DNA of 64,000 bases from SZAS-103 sp038226665 (GCA_038226665.1 JBBRQI010000011.1:1-64000); one strand, 5' to 3'. Positions 35,810 to 44,107 are shown, counted from the stretch's first letter. Numbers and translations are program-made. The notes: generated by a model from the sequence alone, not told the origin.

Positions 35810-37558
35810 TCAAGCCTCCAGTATGTGCTCGGTCGGCTTCCGCAGCACGCCGTTTTCCAGCACCAGCACGCGGTCGGCCAATGCGAGGCTCGCGGGGCGG
35901 TGGGTGATCAACACCACCGTGCGGCGGCTCAGGAGTTCGCGGCATTCGTGGATGAATTCGCGCTCGCCGTCCGGATCGAACATCGCGGTCGCCTCGTCGA
36001 GAATCAGCACCGCCGGATCTTTCAGCAGCGCGCGCGCCAATGCGATGCGCTGCTTCTGCCCGCCCGATAGCCGGATGCCCTGGTCGCCGACCAGGGTGTC
36101 GTACCCGTCCGGCAATCGCATCACGAAATCGTGCGCGCGCGCCGCTACGGCTGCGCGCTTGATGTCTTCGCGCGATGCGCCCGCACGTCCGTAGGCGATG
36201 TTGTCGAGCACCGACGCGTTGAACAGGAGCACGTTCTGCGACACCAGCGCGATGTGAGAGCGTAGATTGCGCAGGCGCAGCTCGTGCAGAGCCACGCCAT
36301 CGAGCTTGATGCTGCCCGCATCGGGATCGGCGAAGCGCAGCAGCAGGTGCGCGATGGTGGACTTGCCGGCGCCGTTCAGCCCGGTGATCGCGACCGTTTC
36401 GCCGGCGCGCACATGCAGATCGAGCCCGCGCAGCACGGTGTCGCGGCCCGGGTAACCGAAACGCACGCCGTCCAGTTGCAGTTCGCCGCGCGCGGCATCC
36501 AGATCACGTTCGCCGTCGTCCGGCTCGGGTGATTCGGCAAAGACGCCGATCAACCGCTGCGCACTGCCGCGCGCGCGCTGGGTCTGGCCGTATACGGAAG
36601 CAAGCTCGCTGACCGGTTGGGTCAACAGCAATCCGTACAGCAACAGACTGACCAGTTCCGCCGGCCGCATCGTGCCGTCGGCGACCGCGCGGCTGCTCAC
36701 CCACAACAACAGGATAATTCCGGCCGACGCAACCAGCCTTACGCCGGGGCCGATCAACGATTGCAATCGGGTCAGCCGCATTTCCACATCGCGCAGATGC
36801 AGCATGTGCGCGCCGAAGCGTTGCGACTCGACGGACTCGCCGGTGTAAGCCTTGATGATCGGCAGCATCGACAGATTCTGCTCGGCGATCGCCGACTTGG
36901 TCGCGTAAGCCTGTATGACTTCGGCGGAGAGTGGCCGCAGGCGCCGGCCGATCAGGCGCAGCACGACGACGAACATAGGCACCAGCAGCGCAATCAGCAA
37001 TCCGATCCACGGCTGGATGCGCAGCATCATCAACAGCGCGCCGGCGCAGGTCAGCAGCAGCGGCAGCAACGGGGTGATCACGCCGGTGAGGAAACCGCTC
37101 AACCGCACGACGTCATCTGTTAGCAACGACAGCACGTCGCCGCGCCGGCGATCGTGATGCCAGCGCATCGGCAGCGATTGCAGATGGTCGTACACGCGGG
37201 CGCAGATGTCGACGATCAGGCGCGTGCCGGTGAGTTCGATCATCACCGCGTTGCCGTAACTCAGTGCGCACTGCACCGCGATCAAGCCCATCCACGCGAG
37301 CAGCAGATCGGCGACAGCGCGACCGTGCAGCAGCGCATCGGAAAACTTCCCGGCCAGCCACGGCATTGCGAGCGCGGCAACGCTCTCGGCCAGCAACAGC
37401 AGCAATGCGACCAGCAAAGCGCCGCGATAGGGCGCTGCCAGCCCGAGCAGGAAGCGCAGGTCGCTATGCCCGTGAGCGCGTTTGTTCGCGTCGGCAGCGC
37501 CAGCGGCTATACTGTCCGGGCGTTGCGATTCGTTGTCCGAGGATCGTTCCTCCATCAT
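35810..37558 (-). CDS. ABC exporter of the lasso-peptide locus (protein D)
   Basis: About 582 residues from ATG 37558, preceded by GAGG at a suitable distance; an in-frame ATG at 37573 is also possible. A six-helix membrane domain (LRFLLGLAAPYRGALLVALLLL onward) is fused to an ATPase with GLNGAGKST, the signature LSGGQKQR, and AVLILDEAT. There is no N-terminal peptidase domain, as in lasso-peptide exporters (McjD type). It is divergent from the B1-B2-C-A genes with fewer than 40 bp between starts, so it probably exports and self-protects against the product. Confidence 0.88.
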   Translation of the reverse strand: MMEERSSDNESQRPDSIAAGAADANKRAHGHSDLRFLLGLAAPYRGALLVALLLLLAESVAALAMPWLAGKFSDALLHGRAVADLLLAWMGLIAVQCALSYGNAVMIELTGTRLIVDICARVYDHLQSLPMRWHHDRRRGDVLSLLTDDVVRLSGFLTGVITPLLPLLLTCAGALLMMLRIQPWIGLLIALLVPMFVVVLRLIGRRLRPLSAEVIQAYATKSAIAEQNLSMLPIIKAYTGESVESQRFGAHMLHLRDVEMRLTRLQSLIGPGVRLVASAGIILLLWVSSRAVADGTMRPAELVSLLLYGLLLTQPVSELASVYGQTQRARGSAQRLIGVFAESPEPDDGERDLDAARGELQLDGVRFGYPGRDTVLRGLDLHVRAGETVAITGLNGAGKSTIAHLLLRFADPDAGSIKLDGVALHELRLRNLRSHIALVSQNVLLFNASVLDNIAYGRAGASREDIKRAAVAARAHDFVMRLPDGYDTLVGDQGIRLSGGQKQRIALARALLKDPAVLILDEATAMFDPDGEREFIHECRELLSRRTVVLITHRPASLALADRVLVLENGVLRKPTEHILEA

Positions 37559-37596
37559 ATAGTCACGCCTCATTCAACCATGACCCATTTCAAACC

Positions 37597-37908
37597 ATGA
37601 CGACCGAAACCAGCCACACCATTACAGCACAGGCGATCACCCTGGCTTCCCGCGTGCGCACCTCGCCCGATGTGCTGCTGCAGGAAACCGGCGGCGAAGC
37701 CGTGCTGCTGGACATCGCCAGCGAGAATTACTTCGGCCTCAATGGGGTTGGTACGCGCATCTGGAGCTTGCTCGATGGGGGCACCGAACTGCGCGGCGCG
37801 TACGAGACCGTGCTGGCCGAGTACGATGTACCTGCCGAGCAACTGGAGCAGGACGTGATCGCGCTGGTCGGACAGCTTGCCGATGCCGGACTCGTCACCA
37901 TCGAATGA
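37597..37908 (+). CDS. Lasso peptide B1, PqqD-like leader-recognition protein
   Basis: 103 residues with the PqqD/RRE fold: LASRVRTSPDVLLQETGGEAVLLDIASENYFGLNGVGTRIWSLLDGG (a long conserved core), then LDQDVIALVGQLADAGLVTIE-like wing. In split-B lasso systems this protein binds the leader peptide and delivers it to the B2 protease. It is the first gene of the plus-strand run and overlaps B2 by 26 nt. Confidence 0.88.
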   Translation: MTTETSHTITAQAITLASRVRTSPDVLLQETGGEAVLLDIASENYFGLNGVGTRIWSLLDGGTELRGAYETVLAEYDVPAEQLEQDVIALVGQLADAGLVTIE

Positions 37909-38353
37909 ATCCGCTCCGACTGCGCCGCGCTCGCTGTTTGCGCGCTGGCGTGAATTGAGCTGGCGCGACAAACGCCGGTTGCTGGTCCTGATGCTGTTGC
38001 TTCCGCCGGTACATCTTGCGCTCGCATGGTTCCGATTCCAGCGTGTGCGGGGATGGCTGGAGCAGGCATCGAAGAAACGCATCCAGGCCGCGTGTACGCC
38101 TGCCGCACTGGCCGATGCCGAACGCCTGGCCGAACTCGCGGCGATCGCCGGACGCCGCGGCGCGGTCGCCGCAAGTTGCCTGCGCCAGACGCTGGTCGTG
38201 TGGTGGTGGTTGCGCCGTCGCGGGTTGTCGCCGCAATTGCGCGTCGGCACGTTCGGCCAAGGTGAGACGTTCGGTGCGCATGCGTGGGTTGAACTTCATG
38301 GCGTCGCGCTCGCACAGCGCGATTTGCAGCATCGGCCGTTCGCTGATTTGTAA
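37883..38353 (+). CDS. Lasso peptide B2, transglutaminase-like leader protease
   Basis: 156 residues from ATG 37883, inside the end of B1 (TTG 37877 is an alternative). The transglutaminase-like core is seen as VAASCLRQTLVVWWWLRRRG with Cys99 and GAHAWVELHGVALA with His133; the third catalytic position, usually Asp, appears as Glu137 or a nearby residue. It removes the leader from the precursor. Short, as expected for a B2 without the N-terminal RRE. Confidence 0.88.
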   Translation: MPDSSPSNESAPTAPRSLFARWRELSWRDKRRLLVLMLLLPPVHLALAWFRFQRVRGWLEQASKKRIQAACTPAALADAERLAELAAIAGRRGAVAASCLRQTLVVWWWLRRRGLSPQLRVGTFGQGETFGAHAWVELHGVALAQRDLQHRPFADL

Positions 38354-38466
38354 TGGCGACAATTTTTAAAGTGCGTTGCCGATTGTTCGTTGCAAGCGGC
38401 AATTTCCGAATTTATGGGGCTCGTGCGAGAGATTGAGCGGGTTCGGTTACTGGGTATCCCGGCGAT

Positions 38467-40413
38467 ATGCAAAGCATCTGCGGGTTTTTTCATATTGACG
38501 GCCGCCCGGCAGAACCGGTGCGGCTTGACGCGATGCGTCGTAGCTTGCCGGGGCAATCCAGTCGCAATGACTGGGGTGCGCTGAGCGGCAGCGCCGCGTC
38601 TGCCGGCGTATGGTCGTCGCCGACTCCGGGAGCGGTTGCCGAGCAAGCAGGCTTCATCGATCGCGAAACCGGTTGTATCGTGGTCGCAGATGCGCTGCTG
38701 GTCGAACCGGAGACGGTGCTTGGCGCGCTTGGAAAGACGTTCAAACACGATGCGCAAATCAGCGATGTGGAAACCATTGCGTGCGCATGGCTGCGCTGGG
38801 GCGATGAGTGTCTCGCGCGGCTCGACGGGGACTTCGCGTTCGCCGTGTACGATCCGCGCCGGCAACGCCTGTTTTTGGCGCGCGACGGCATGGGCGTGCG
38901 GCCGCTATACATCCATCATGCTCCTGGACGATTGCTTGCATTCGCCTCGACCGCTGCCGGTGTGCTCGCACACGGCGAAGTCCCGACCGATCTCGATGAA
39001 GGCCGAATCGCCGATTTCCTGATCAGCCAGCTCGAAGGCATCGATCAGACCTCGACGTTTTACGCCGCCATCGAGCGCTTGCCGCCCGGCCACAGCCTGT
39101 GCATCGATACAGGTTCGTGCACGCGCCGCCGTTACTGGTTTCCGGGCAATGATCCATCGCCGTCGTTACCGCAGTCCGACGGCGAGTGGGAGGAGGCCGT
39201 GCGCGCCGCGCTGAACGACGCTGTTCGTTCGCGGATGCGCGGCGCAGCGAACATCGGCAGCATGGTCAGTGGTGGGATGGATTCGTCTGCAGTCTCGGCG
39301 ATCGCCGCGCAACTGCTTGCGGGCGATGGTGAAGGGCCGCTGCCGACGTTTTCAGCGATCGATACCACCAATCCCGATTGTCCGGAAACCCGCGCGATCC
39401 GCGCGATGCTGAAAAACACCGGGTTCGCGCCCACCCTGATTGATCGCGCACAAATCGACGCATGGCCCGACGCGTTGAAGCGCAGCATGGCGACCTCGAG
39501 CGAACCGTTCGATTCCCAGATGACGTTGATCGCCGCGCAATATTATTTCGCTGCCGCATGCGGCGTGGATGCTGTATTGGACGGCATCGATGCCGACAGC
39601 CTGTTTTCCGAGGGCGATCACATGGCGCGCCTCCTGCGCTCGGGCCGCTGGCCGAGCGCATGGCGCGAGGCGAGGGGCTTGGAACAGGTGTACGGCAAGG
39701 AGTTCCCGGCGGCGAAACAACTGTTGATGGTGGCTCCCGGGGCGTTCGTGCCGCAGGCATTGCGCAAGTGCGTCCGGTTTCTGCGGCGCGGTTCCATGCT
39801 GCGAGGCAACGTCGGGGCCTCCTTGATCGAGCCTGGCTTTGCGCGGCGTTGCGGACTGGCGGACCGTTTGCAACGCAATGCCGATGTGCGTGTGCGGATC
39901 GCTGCGCAAGGACACGAGGGCATCGCGACCATGGCCAATCCATCGTTGACCGCCGGCATAGAACGTTACCACCGAGTAGCCGCGATGCACGGCATCGAAC
40001 CACGGCACCCGTTTCTCGATCGTCGGCTGATCGCCCTGTGCCTTCTGCTGCCCGATGCGCAGCGCGTGCGCGACGGCTGGAACAAGCGGGTGTTTCGCAA
40101 CGCGATGCGACCGTTGCTCCCCGAATCCGTGCTGCAGCGGCGCAGCAAGGAAAGCCTGGGTTTCGGTTTTACCGCAGCCTTATTCGCGCGCGATCGCGAC
40201 GAGCGGATTGCTGCCGTGGAAGCCGACTTCGAACTGCTCGCTCCGTTTGTGAATCGCGGACGGCTCGACGGTCTCATCCACGATCTGCATTCCGGCGATC
40301 AGGAGGCCATCGAGCTTGTGATTGAAGCTTCGCAGTTGCTCGACTGGTTGCGAATGCACCGCGATACCCTGCGGCAATCACTCGATCGGACGAATGCGCA
40401 TCGCCAAGCATGA
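38467..40413 (+). CDS. Lasso peptide cyclase C, asparagine-synthetase-like
   Basis: 648 residues. The N-terminal half resembles a class II glutaminase domain (MQSICGFFHIDG, with Cys5 not at the N-terminus, then ARDGMGVRPLYIH), and the C-terminal half is an asparagine-synthetase-like ATP-pyrophosphatase with SGGMDSSAVSA at residue 268. In lasso biosynthesis C activates the Asp or Glu side chain as an AMP ester and forms the macrolactam with the core N-terminal amine. It lies 113 bp after B2 and 169 bp before the precursor. Confidence 0.9.
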   Translation: MQSICGFFHIDGRPAEPVRLDAMRRSLPGQSSRNDWGALSGSAASAGVWSSPTPGAVAEQAGFIDRETGCIVVADALLVEPETVLGALGKTFKHDAQISDVETIACAWLRWGDECLARLDGDFAFAVYDPRRQRLFLARDGMGVRPLYIHHAPGRLLAFASTAAGVLAHGEVPTDLDEGRIADFLISQLEGIDQTSTFYAAIERLPPGHSLCIDTGSCTRRRYWFPGNDPSPSLPQSDGEWEEAVRAALNDAVRSRMRGAANIGSMVSGGMDSSAVSAIAAQLLAGDGEGPLPTFSAIDTTNPDCPETRAIRAMLKNTGFAPTLIDRAQIDAWPDALKRSMATSSEPFDSQMTLIAAQYYFAAACGVDAVLDGIDADSLFSEGDHMARLLRSGRWPSAWREARGLEQVYGKEFPAAKQLLMVAPGAFVPQALRKCVRFLRRGSMLRGNVGASLIEPGFARRCGLADRLQRNADVRVRIAAQGHEGIATMANPSLTAGIERYHRVAAMHGIEPRHPFLDRRLIALCLLLPDAQRVRDGWNKRVFRNAMRPLLPESVLQRRSKESLGFGFTAALFARDRDERIAAVEADFELLAPFVNRGRLDGLIHDLHSGDQEAIELVIEASQLLDWLRMHRDTLRQSLDRTNAHRQA

Positions 40414-40485
40414 ACGAACGCCTTACACGAACGCGGCGTCAAACCCTGGAAGTGGCGGATGGAAGCAAGTCAGGGTATGCTGCAT

Positions 40486-40515
40486 TTGCCCTTTGTGAGG
40501 TTTGTTCGCTATTGT
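40486..40515 (+). promoter_or_regulatory. Possible sigma70 promoter for the precursor gene
   Basis: TTGCCC at 40486-40491 (4 of 6 to TTGACA) and TATTGT at 40510-40515 (4 of 6 to TATAAT) with an 18-base spacer, 68 to 97 bases before the precursor ATG. It would let the precursor be made in excess over the enzymes. Confidence 0.4.
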
Positions 40516-40534
40516 ATCTAAACAATCAGATACA
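40513..40534. promoter_or_regulatory. Perfect 7-bp dyad before the precursor gene
   Basis: TGTATCT (40513-40519) and AGATACA (40528-40534) are exact inverted copies separated by 8 bases. The dyad overlaps the proposed -10 box and start point and is AT-rich among GC-rich neighbours. It could be an operator or a 5' mRNA hairpin. Confidence 0.5.
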
Positions 40535-40582
40535 TCAGGATTGGAAGTTTCCACGGATCGGGCCATGCCCATGGGATACATC

Positions 40583-40753
40583 ATGAATAATGAACGCAGC
40601 AACATGGATATCGCCGGATCGCAAACCAGCCAGCGCCAGAGCTATGCCGCACCGCTCCTTTTGACTTATGGCGCGCTCAGCGATCTGACCGCAGGTGGCA
40701 AGGGTTCTACTGCGGAACAAAAGGCGATGACTTCGAAAAAGAGGCATCCCTGA
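40583..40753 (+). CDS. Lasso peptide precursor (protein A)
   Basis: 56 residues from ATG 40583. The leader contains Y21, P24, L26, G30 and T36, an exact fit to YxxPxLxxxGxxxxxT, the leader motif recognised by B1. With Thr at the usual penultimate leader position, cleavage after Ala37 gives the core GGKGSTAEQKAMTSKKRHP, 19 residues, starting with Gly and with Glu at position 8. This would allow a Gly1-Glu8 macrolactam and an 11-residue, strongly basic tail. Ser5, Thr6, Thr13 and Ser14 are candidate sites for phosphorylation or glycosylation. It lies between the cyclase gene and the kinase gene. Inference from pattern and context; the product is unverified. Confidence 0.83.
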   Translation: MNNERSNMDIAGSQTSQRQSYAAPLLLTYGALSDLTAGGKGSTAEQKAMTSKKRHP

Positions 40754-40933
40754 GCGGACGGGGTATGCCTGCGTGAGTGCCTAGGTTGGCGGGATGCATC
40801 CGCTGCCTTCGCTCGTGAATGCGCGCAAATCAATGGCTATCGGCGACCTGCGTCGATGGCTGGTTGCTTCTGTTGCATTGCAGTGATGATGCCGGACGGA
40901 TGCGTTCCGTCGTCCTGTCGCGAAGGTGCGCAT

Positions 40934-41965
40934 GTGCCGAAATTGGCTTTCACTGGTCTGCGCCGTTACACATATGCCGGGCTGGGCCTTGAATCCTCTC
41001 TGGTATTTCCTGAACTCGTCCAAATGCCTGCCGGCCACTCGTTGGCAGCGGATATCTTCGTGGGCGTGGATGCGCCGGTGGTTCAGCGCGATACCGACCA
41101 TCCGTGGAACCAGCGATGGGAAGTGGAAGGCAAACCGTGGTTAATGCTGGCGCGCTGTGCAGACGGGCGCGTGCTGCGCTTTCCAGGTAGCGCCGACATC
41201 GCAATGCGCGACGATGGCGCGATCCGCATTGCAGCCGTTGCCGGCGCTGGCATGGACACAATTCGTCATCATGTGCTGGATCAGGCGCTCCCGCGATTCA
41301 TCGCGCAGTCCGGCAAACTGGTGCTGCATGCGAGTGCGGTATGCATGGCTGATGGTCGTGCGGTGCTGTTCCTGGGCAACAGCGGAGACGGCAAATCGAC
41401 GTTGGCCGCGGGATTCGCTGCACGTTGCGGCGGACAGGTGCTGGCAGACGATTGCGTAGTGCTCGAACCTGCACTCGATGGCGTGCGTGCGATTCCCAGC
41501 TATCCGGGTTTGCGGTTGTGGCACGACTCTCTGACCAACCTGTATCCGCAGCGCGCGGCGACGGCGGCGCGGGTTGCCGCCTACAGCAGCAAGCGTCGGC
41601 TGGAATTTCCGCCGATCAATACAGAATCGCAGTCGGTGTCGATCGATCCGGCACCCATCGCCGCGATCTTCGCGCTTGAGGTATGGAGCGATACCAAGGA
41701 GATCTGGCTGGGCTCCCTGTCTGCGAAACAGGCCTGTCAGACGCTGATGCGCAATGCATTCGTGCTCGATAGCGATGATCGGCGGAACTCGCTGGCGCTG
41801 ATCGCGCAGGCGATCGAAACCGTGCGTCAGACAACGGTTTTCGCTCTGGACTACCCGCGCCGGTATGATTGGCTGGATCGCGCGGCCGATGCAATTCTTG
41901 CGCGCGTTGCGGTCGCCGAACCGGCTGTTAACGACGGCACCGCGCCGCGTATTTCATCGAATTGA
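40934..41965 (+). CDS. HPr-kinase-like lasso peptide kinase
   Basis: 343 residues from GTG 40934, which follows GAAGG; ATG 40856 and 40889 in the same frame are alternatives, but the family-like N-terminus begins LAFTGLRRYTYAGL. The P-loop GNSGDGKST lies at 148-156, preceded by LVLHASAVCM and followed by LADDCVV, the HprK-like arrangement. Kinases of this type phosphorylate a serine side chain of lasso precursors in other bacteria. It lies 180 bp after the precursor gene and overlaps the methyltransferase frame. Confidence 0.83.
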   Translation: MPKLAFTGLRRYTYAGLGLESSLVFPELVQMPAGHSLAADIFVGVDAPVVQRDTDHPWNQRWEVEGKPWLMLARCADGRVLRFPGSADIAMRDDGAIRIAAVAGAGMDTIRHHVLDQALPRFIAQSGKLVLHASAVCMADGRAVLFLGNSGDGKSTLAAGFAARCGGQVLADDCVVLEPALDGVRAIPSYPGLRLWHDSLTNLYPQRAATAARVAAYSSKRRLEFPPINTESQSVSIDPAPIAAIFALEVWSDTKEIWLGSLSAKQACQTLMRNAFVLDSDDRRNSLALIAQAIETVRQTTVFALDYPRRYDWLDRAADAILARVAVAEPAVNDGTAPRISSN

Positions 41966-43145
41966 TCGTTTGTTTCTCAATCTGAAGGATCCCGACTTGT
42001 CCGCCTATAGCCTGATCGAATACGGCGCAATGGTTCTTGACGAGGGGCGTACGCGCCCCTACGTCGAAGCTTTGCGCCAGAGCGTTTCCCCGGGCTGCGT
42101 GGTCGCCGACCTGGGCGCCGGGCCGGGCATCTTCTCGCTGCTCGCATGCCAGTTCGGGGCCGCGCGCGTGTACGCGATCGAACCCGACGAATCGATACTG
42201 GTCGCGCGCGAATGCGCTGCGGCCAATGGCTATGCCGATCGCATGACCTGCATTCAGGCGATGTCCACTGAGGTCGAATTGCCCGAGCGCGTGGATGTGA
42301 TCGTCTCGGATCTGCGCGGTGCATTGCCGATGTACGGCCATCACTTCAAGTCCATCGCCGATGCGCGCACGCGTTTTCTCAAACCGGGCGGACGCATCAT
42401 TCCTGCGCGCGATACGATTCGGTGTGCGCCGGTCGATGCCGAGGACGCGTACAAAAAGCTGGAAGAGCCGTGGAAGCGCAACCACTTCGGGCTGGATCTC
42501 TCCGCGGGCAATCGCTACACGATGAAATCGTGGAATCACAACCGCTTCGAATCCGACCATATGCTCGCGCCCCCAGCCGATTGGGTGAGCATCGACTACG
42601 CCACAGTGACCGATTCCGATCTCGACGGCGAAGTGGAATGGACGATCGCGCGCGATGGGACGCTGCATGGCCTGTGCATCTGGTTCGATGCGGACCTGTG
42701 CGACGGCATTGGCTACCGCAACTCGCCCGATCTCACGGAATTGGTGTACGGGCGCTGTTTCATTCCGCTGGCGCAACCGGTTGCGGTGATCGCCGGCGAC
42801 CGCATCCACGCCCGCCTTCGCGCAAACATGGTTCACGACGACTATGTGTACCGATGGGACACGCGTGTGAGCGATGCGAGTGGCAACGTCAAGGCAGAGC
42901 ATCGTCAATCAACGCTGGGCAGTGGGCCGCGATCGCCCGATACCTTGCGAAAGCGCGCCGATACCCATGTGCCGAAACTGCGCGAGCAGGGTCAGGTCGA
43001 CCGTTTCGTGCTCGAATCCATGGCGCGTGCGCTGTCGCTGCGTGAGATCAGCGAAGGGCTTGTCGAACGCTTTCCGAAACGCTTTTCCGATTGGCGACGT
43101 GCCCTGGATGTGGTCGCGGAACTATCCGTGAAATACTCTGACTGA
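41865..43145 (+). CDS. PRMT-like class I methyltransferase of the lasso locus
   Basis: Up to 426 residues; the start is uncertain because the frame overlaps the kinase gene by 101 bp (ATG 41865 or 41889, or a later start near the kinase stop). YSLIEYGAMVLDEGRTRPYVEAL and SAM motif VVADLGAGPGIFSLLA, then SDLRGALPMYGHH, match protein-arginine-methyltransferase-like folds with a beta-barrel C-terminal part. The last 45 residues (LSLREISEGLVERFPKRFSD onwards) resemble a PqqD-type helix-wing and could recognise the leader. Tailoring of the lasso peptide is inferred from its place after the kinase. Confidence 0.78.
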   Translation: MIGWIARPMQFLRALRSPNRLLTTAPRRVFHRIDRLFLNLKDPDLSAYSLIEYGAMVLDEGRTRPYVEALRQSVSPGCVVADLGAGPGIFSLLACQFGAARVYAIEPDESILVARECAAANGYADRMTCIQAMSTEVELPERVDVIVSDLRGALPMYGHHFKSIADARTRFLKPGGRIIPARDTIRCAPVDAEDAYKKLEEPWKRNHFGLDLSAGNRYTMKSWNHNRFESDHMLAPPADWVSIDYATVTDSDLDGEVEWTIARDGTLHGLCIWFDADLCDGIGYRNSPDLTELVYGRCFIPLAQPVAVIAGDRIHARLRANMVHDDYVYRWDTRVSDASGNVKAEHRQSTLGSGPRSPDTLRKRADTHVPKLREQGQVDRFVLESMARALSLREISEGLVERFPKRFSDWRRALDVVAELSVKYSD

Positions 43146-43280
43146 GATTTTTTACGTGCGACGCGATTGTGCGTCAATCAAGTTTGGCTTGGGCGCGATT
43201 GCATGTCCGGAATTGCCGGGGCATGCCGGCGATCGCCCAGAGTCGGACGTTTCCGGTGGTGGATCGCGCGCGCGCGTCGT

Positions 43281-43967
43281 TCAGTCGCATGTCATTTGCG
43301 CTTCGCCGGTGACACACGTTGCCGACGTGGCAACGACTGCGTGGTGTCGTATGGAGGCGAGCAGATTGGGGCTATTGGAGTCGAACCAGCCCGCAAACGC
43401 GGTCTTGGATTCCGCGCCCTGGATAGGAGTGACGCGATGTTGCAGTTCCGAGGAAATGCGGAAAAGAATCGCATCGGACGCAATGACGTTGGGCAGCTCG
43501 CGCAACACTTCTTCCGATTCGTTCTGCCGTAACTGAAAGACTCCGCCCGAATAAGGACGCGGCCCCAAATTGATGCTCATTCCGATCAAACGGCCTATAT
43601 CGTCGTCTATGTCGTCGTGCCAGTTGTCGTAGTAGTCGGAGCTGGAGCGCATGCGATAGACGCGACCATGGAAGCGTTTGAGCGTGCCGCAGGATGTGAT
43701 CTGTTCGACGACCGACAAAAAATCGGGCGTGTTGCAGACGAAATGCAGAAGTTGCAATGCCAACCGATCGTCGAGCAAGAGTTTTTGAGCGATGCCATCG
43801 TAGACCTTGACGATCCAGTTTTCGCTCTCCATGCGTTCCGATATCCTGCGCATGATGTCGGCAGATAAAAGCTGCGGCAAGCGAATGCAATGCAGCGAGG
43901 CGAACTCCGCGCGGAGCGCTTCAAGATCCGAGTCGCATTGAAGCCCATTCCGCGTCAACTGGATCAT
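43281..43967 (-). CDS. 2OG-Fe(II) oxygenase-like protein
   Basis: 228 residues from ATG 43967; a longer frame to 44039 would run into the palindromic terminator and is not chosen. The double-stranded beta-helix iron site shows H117 and D119 (NWHDDIDDD) and H177 (SELQHRVTP), with K188 (ESKTAFAGWF) where Arg commonly binds 2-oxoglutarate. GPRPYSGGVFQLR is a typical core strand. The gene converges on the methyltransferase gene from the opposite strand. A hydroxylase acting on the lasso peptide is possible, but not shown. Confidence 0.75.
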   Translation of the reverse strand: MIQLTRNGLQCDSDLEALRAEFASLHCIRLPQLLSADIMRRISERMESENWIVKVYDGIAQKLLLDDRLALQLLHFVCNTPDFLSVVEQITSCGTLKRFHGRVYRMRSSSDYYDNWHDDIDDDIGRLIGMSINLGPRPYSGGVFQLRQNESEEVLRELPNVIASDAILFRISSELQHRVTPIQGAESKTAFAGWFDSNSPNLLASIRHHAVVATSATCVTGEAQMTCD

Positions 43968-44032
43968 GCCATTGCTCGCGCGGCTGAGGGAGATCGCAAG
44001 AATAGAGTCTGCCACGTGTGCATTGCTACAAC

Positions 44033-44071
44033 AAAACAAACAGGCCGCGAAATTCGCGGCCTGTTTGTTTT
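44033..44071. terminator. Bidirectional intrinsic terminator
   Basis: A perfect 19-bp inverted repeat (arms 44033-44051 and 44053-44071, one base between) has a GC core GGCCGCGAA and A/T-rich flanks that give U-runs in both directions. It lies 37 bp past the rhlE stop and ends that transcript; it also separates rhlE from the 2OG oxygenase gene. Confidence 0.85.
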
Positions 44072-44107
44072 GCCAGATGCGCTTTCGCGCCAGTCTTTAT
44101 CGCGGGA

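Noticed and set aside
35810..43967. A lasso isopeptidase in or near the locus
   Set aside because: No prolyl-oligopeptidase-like gene is seen in this region; the M16 and DUF885 proteins are of other families and are placed far away.
43968..44039. N-terminal extension of the 2OG oxygenase
   Set aside because: It would begin within the perfect palindromic terminator of rhlE and lacks a ribosome-binding site.
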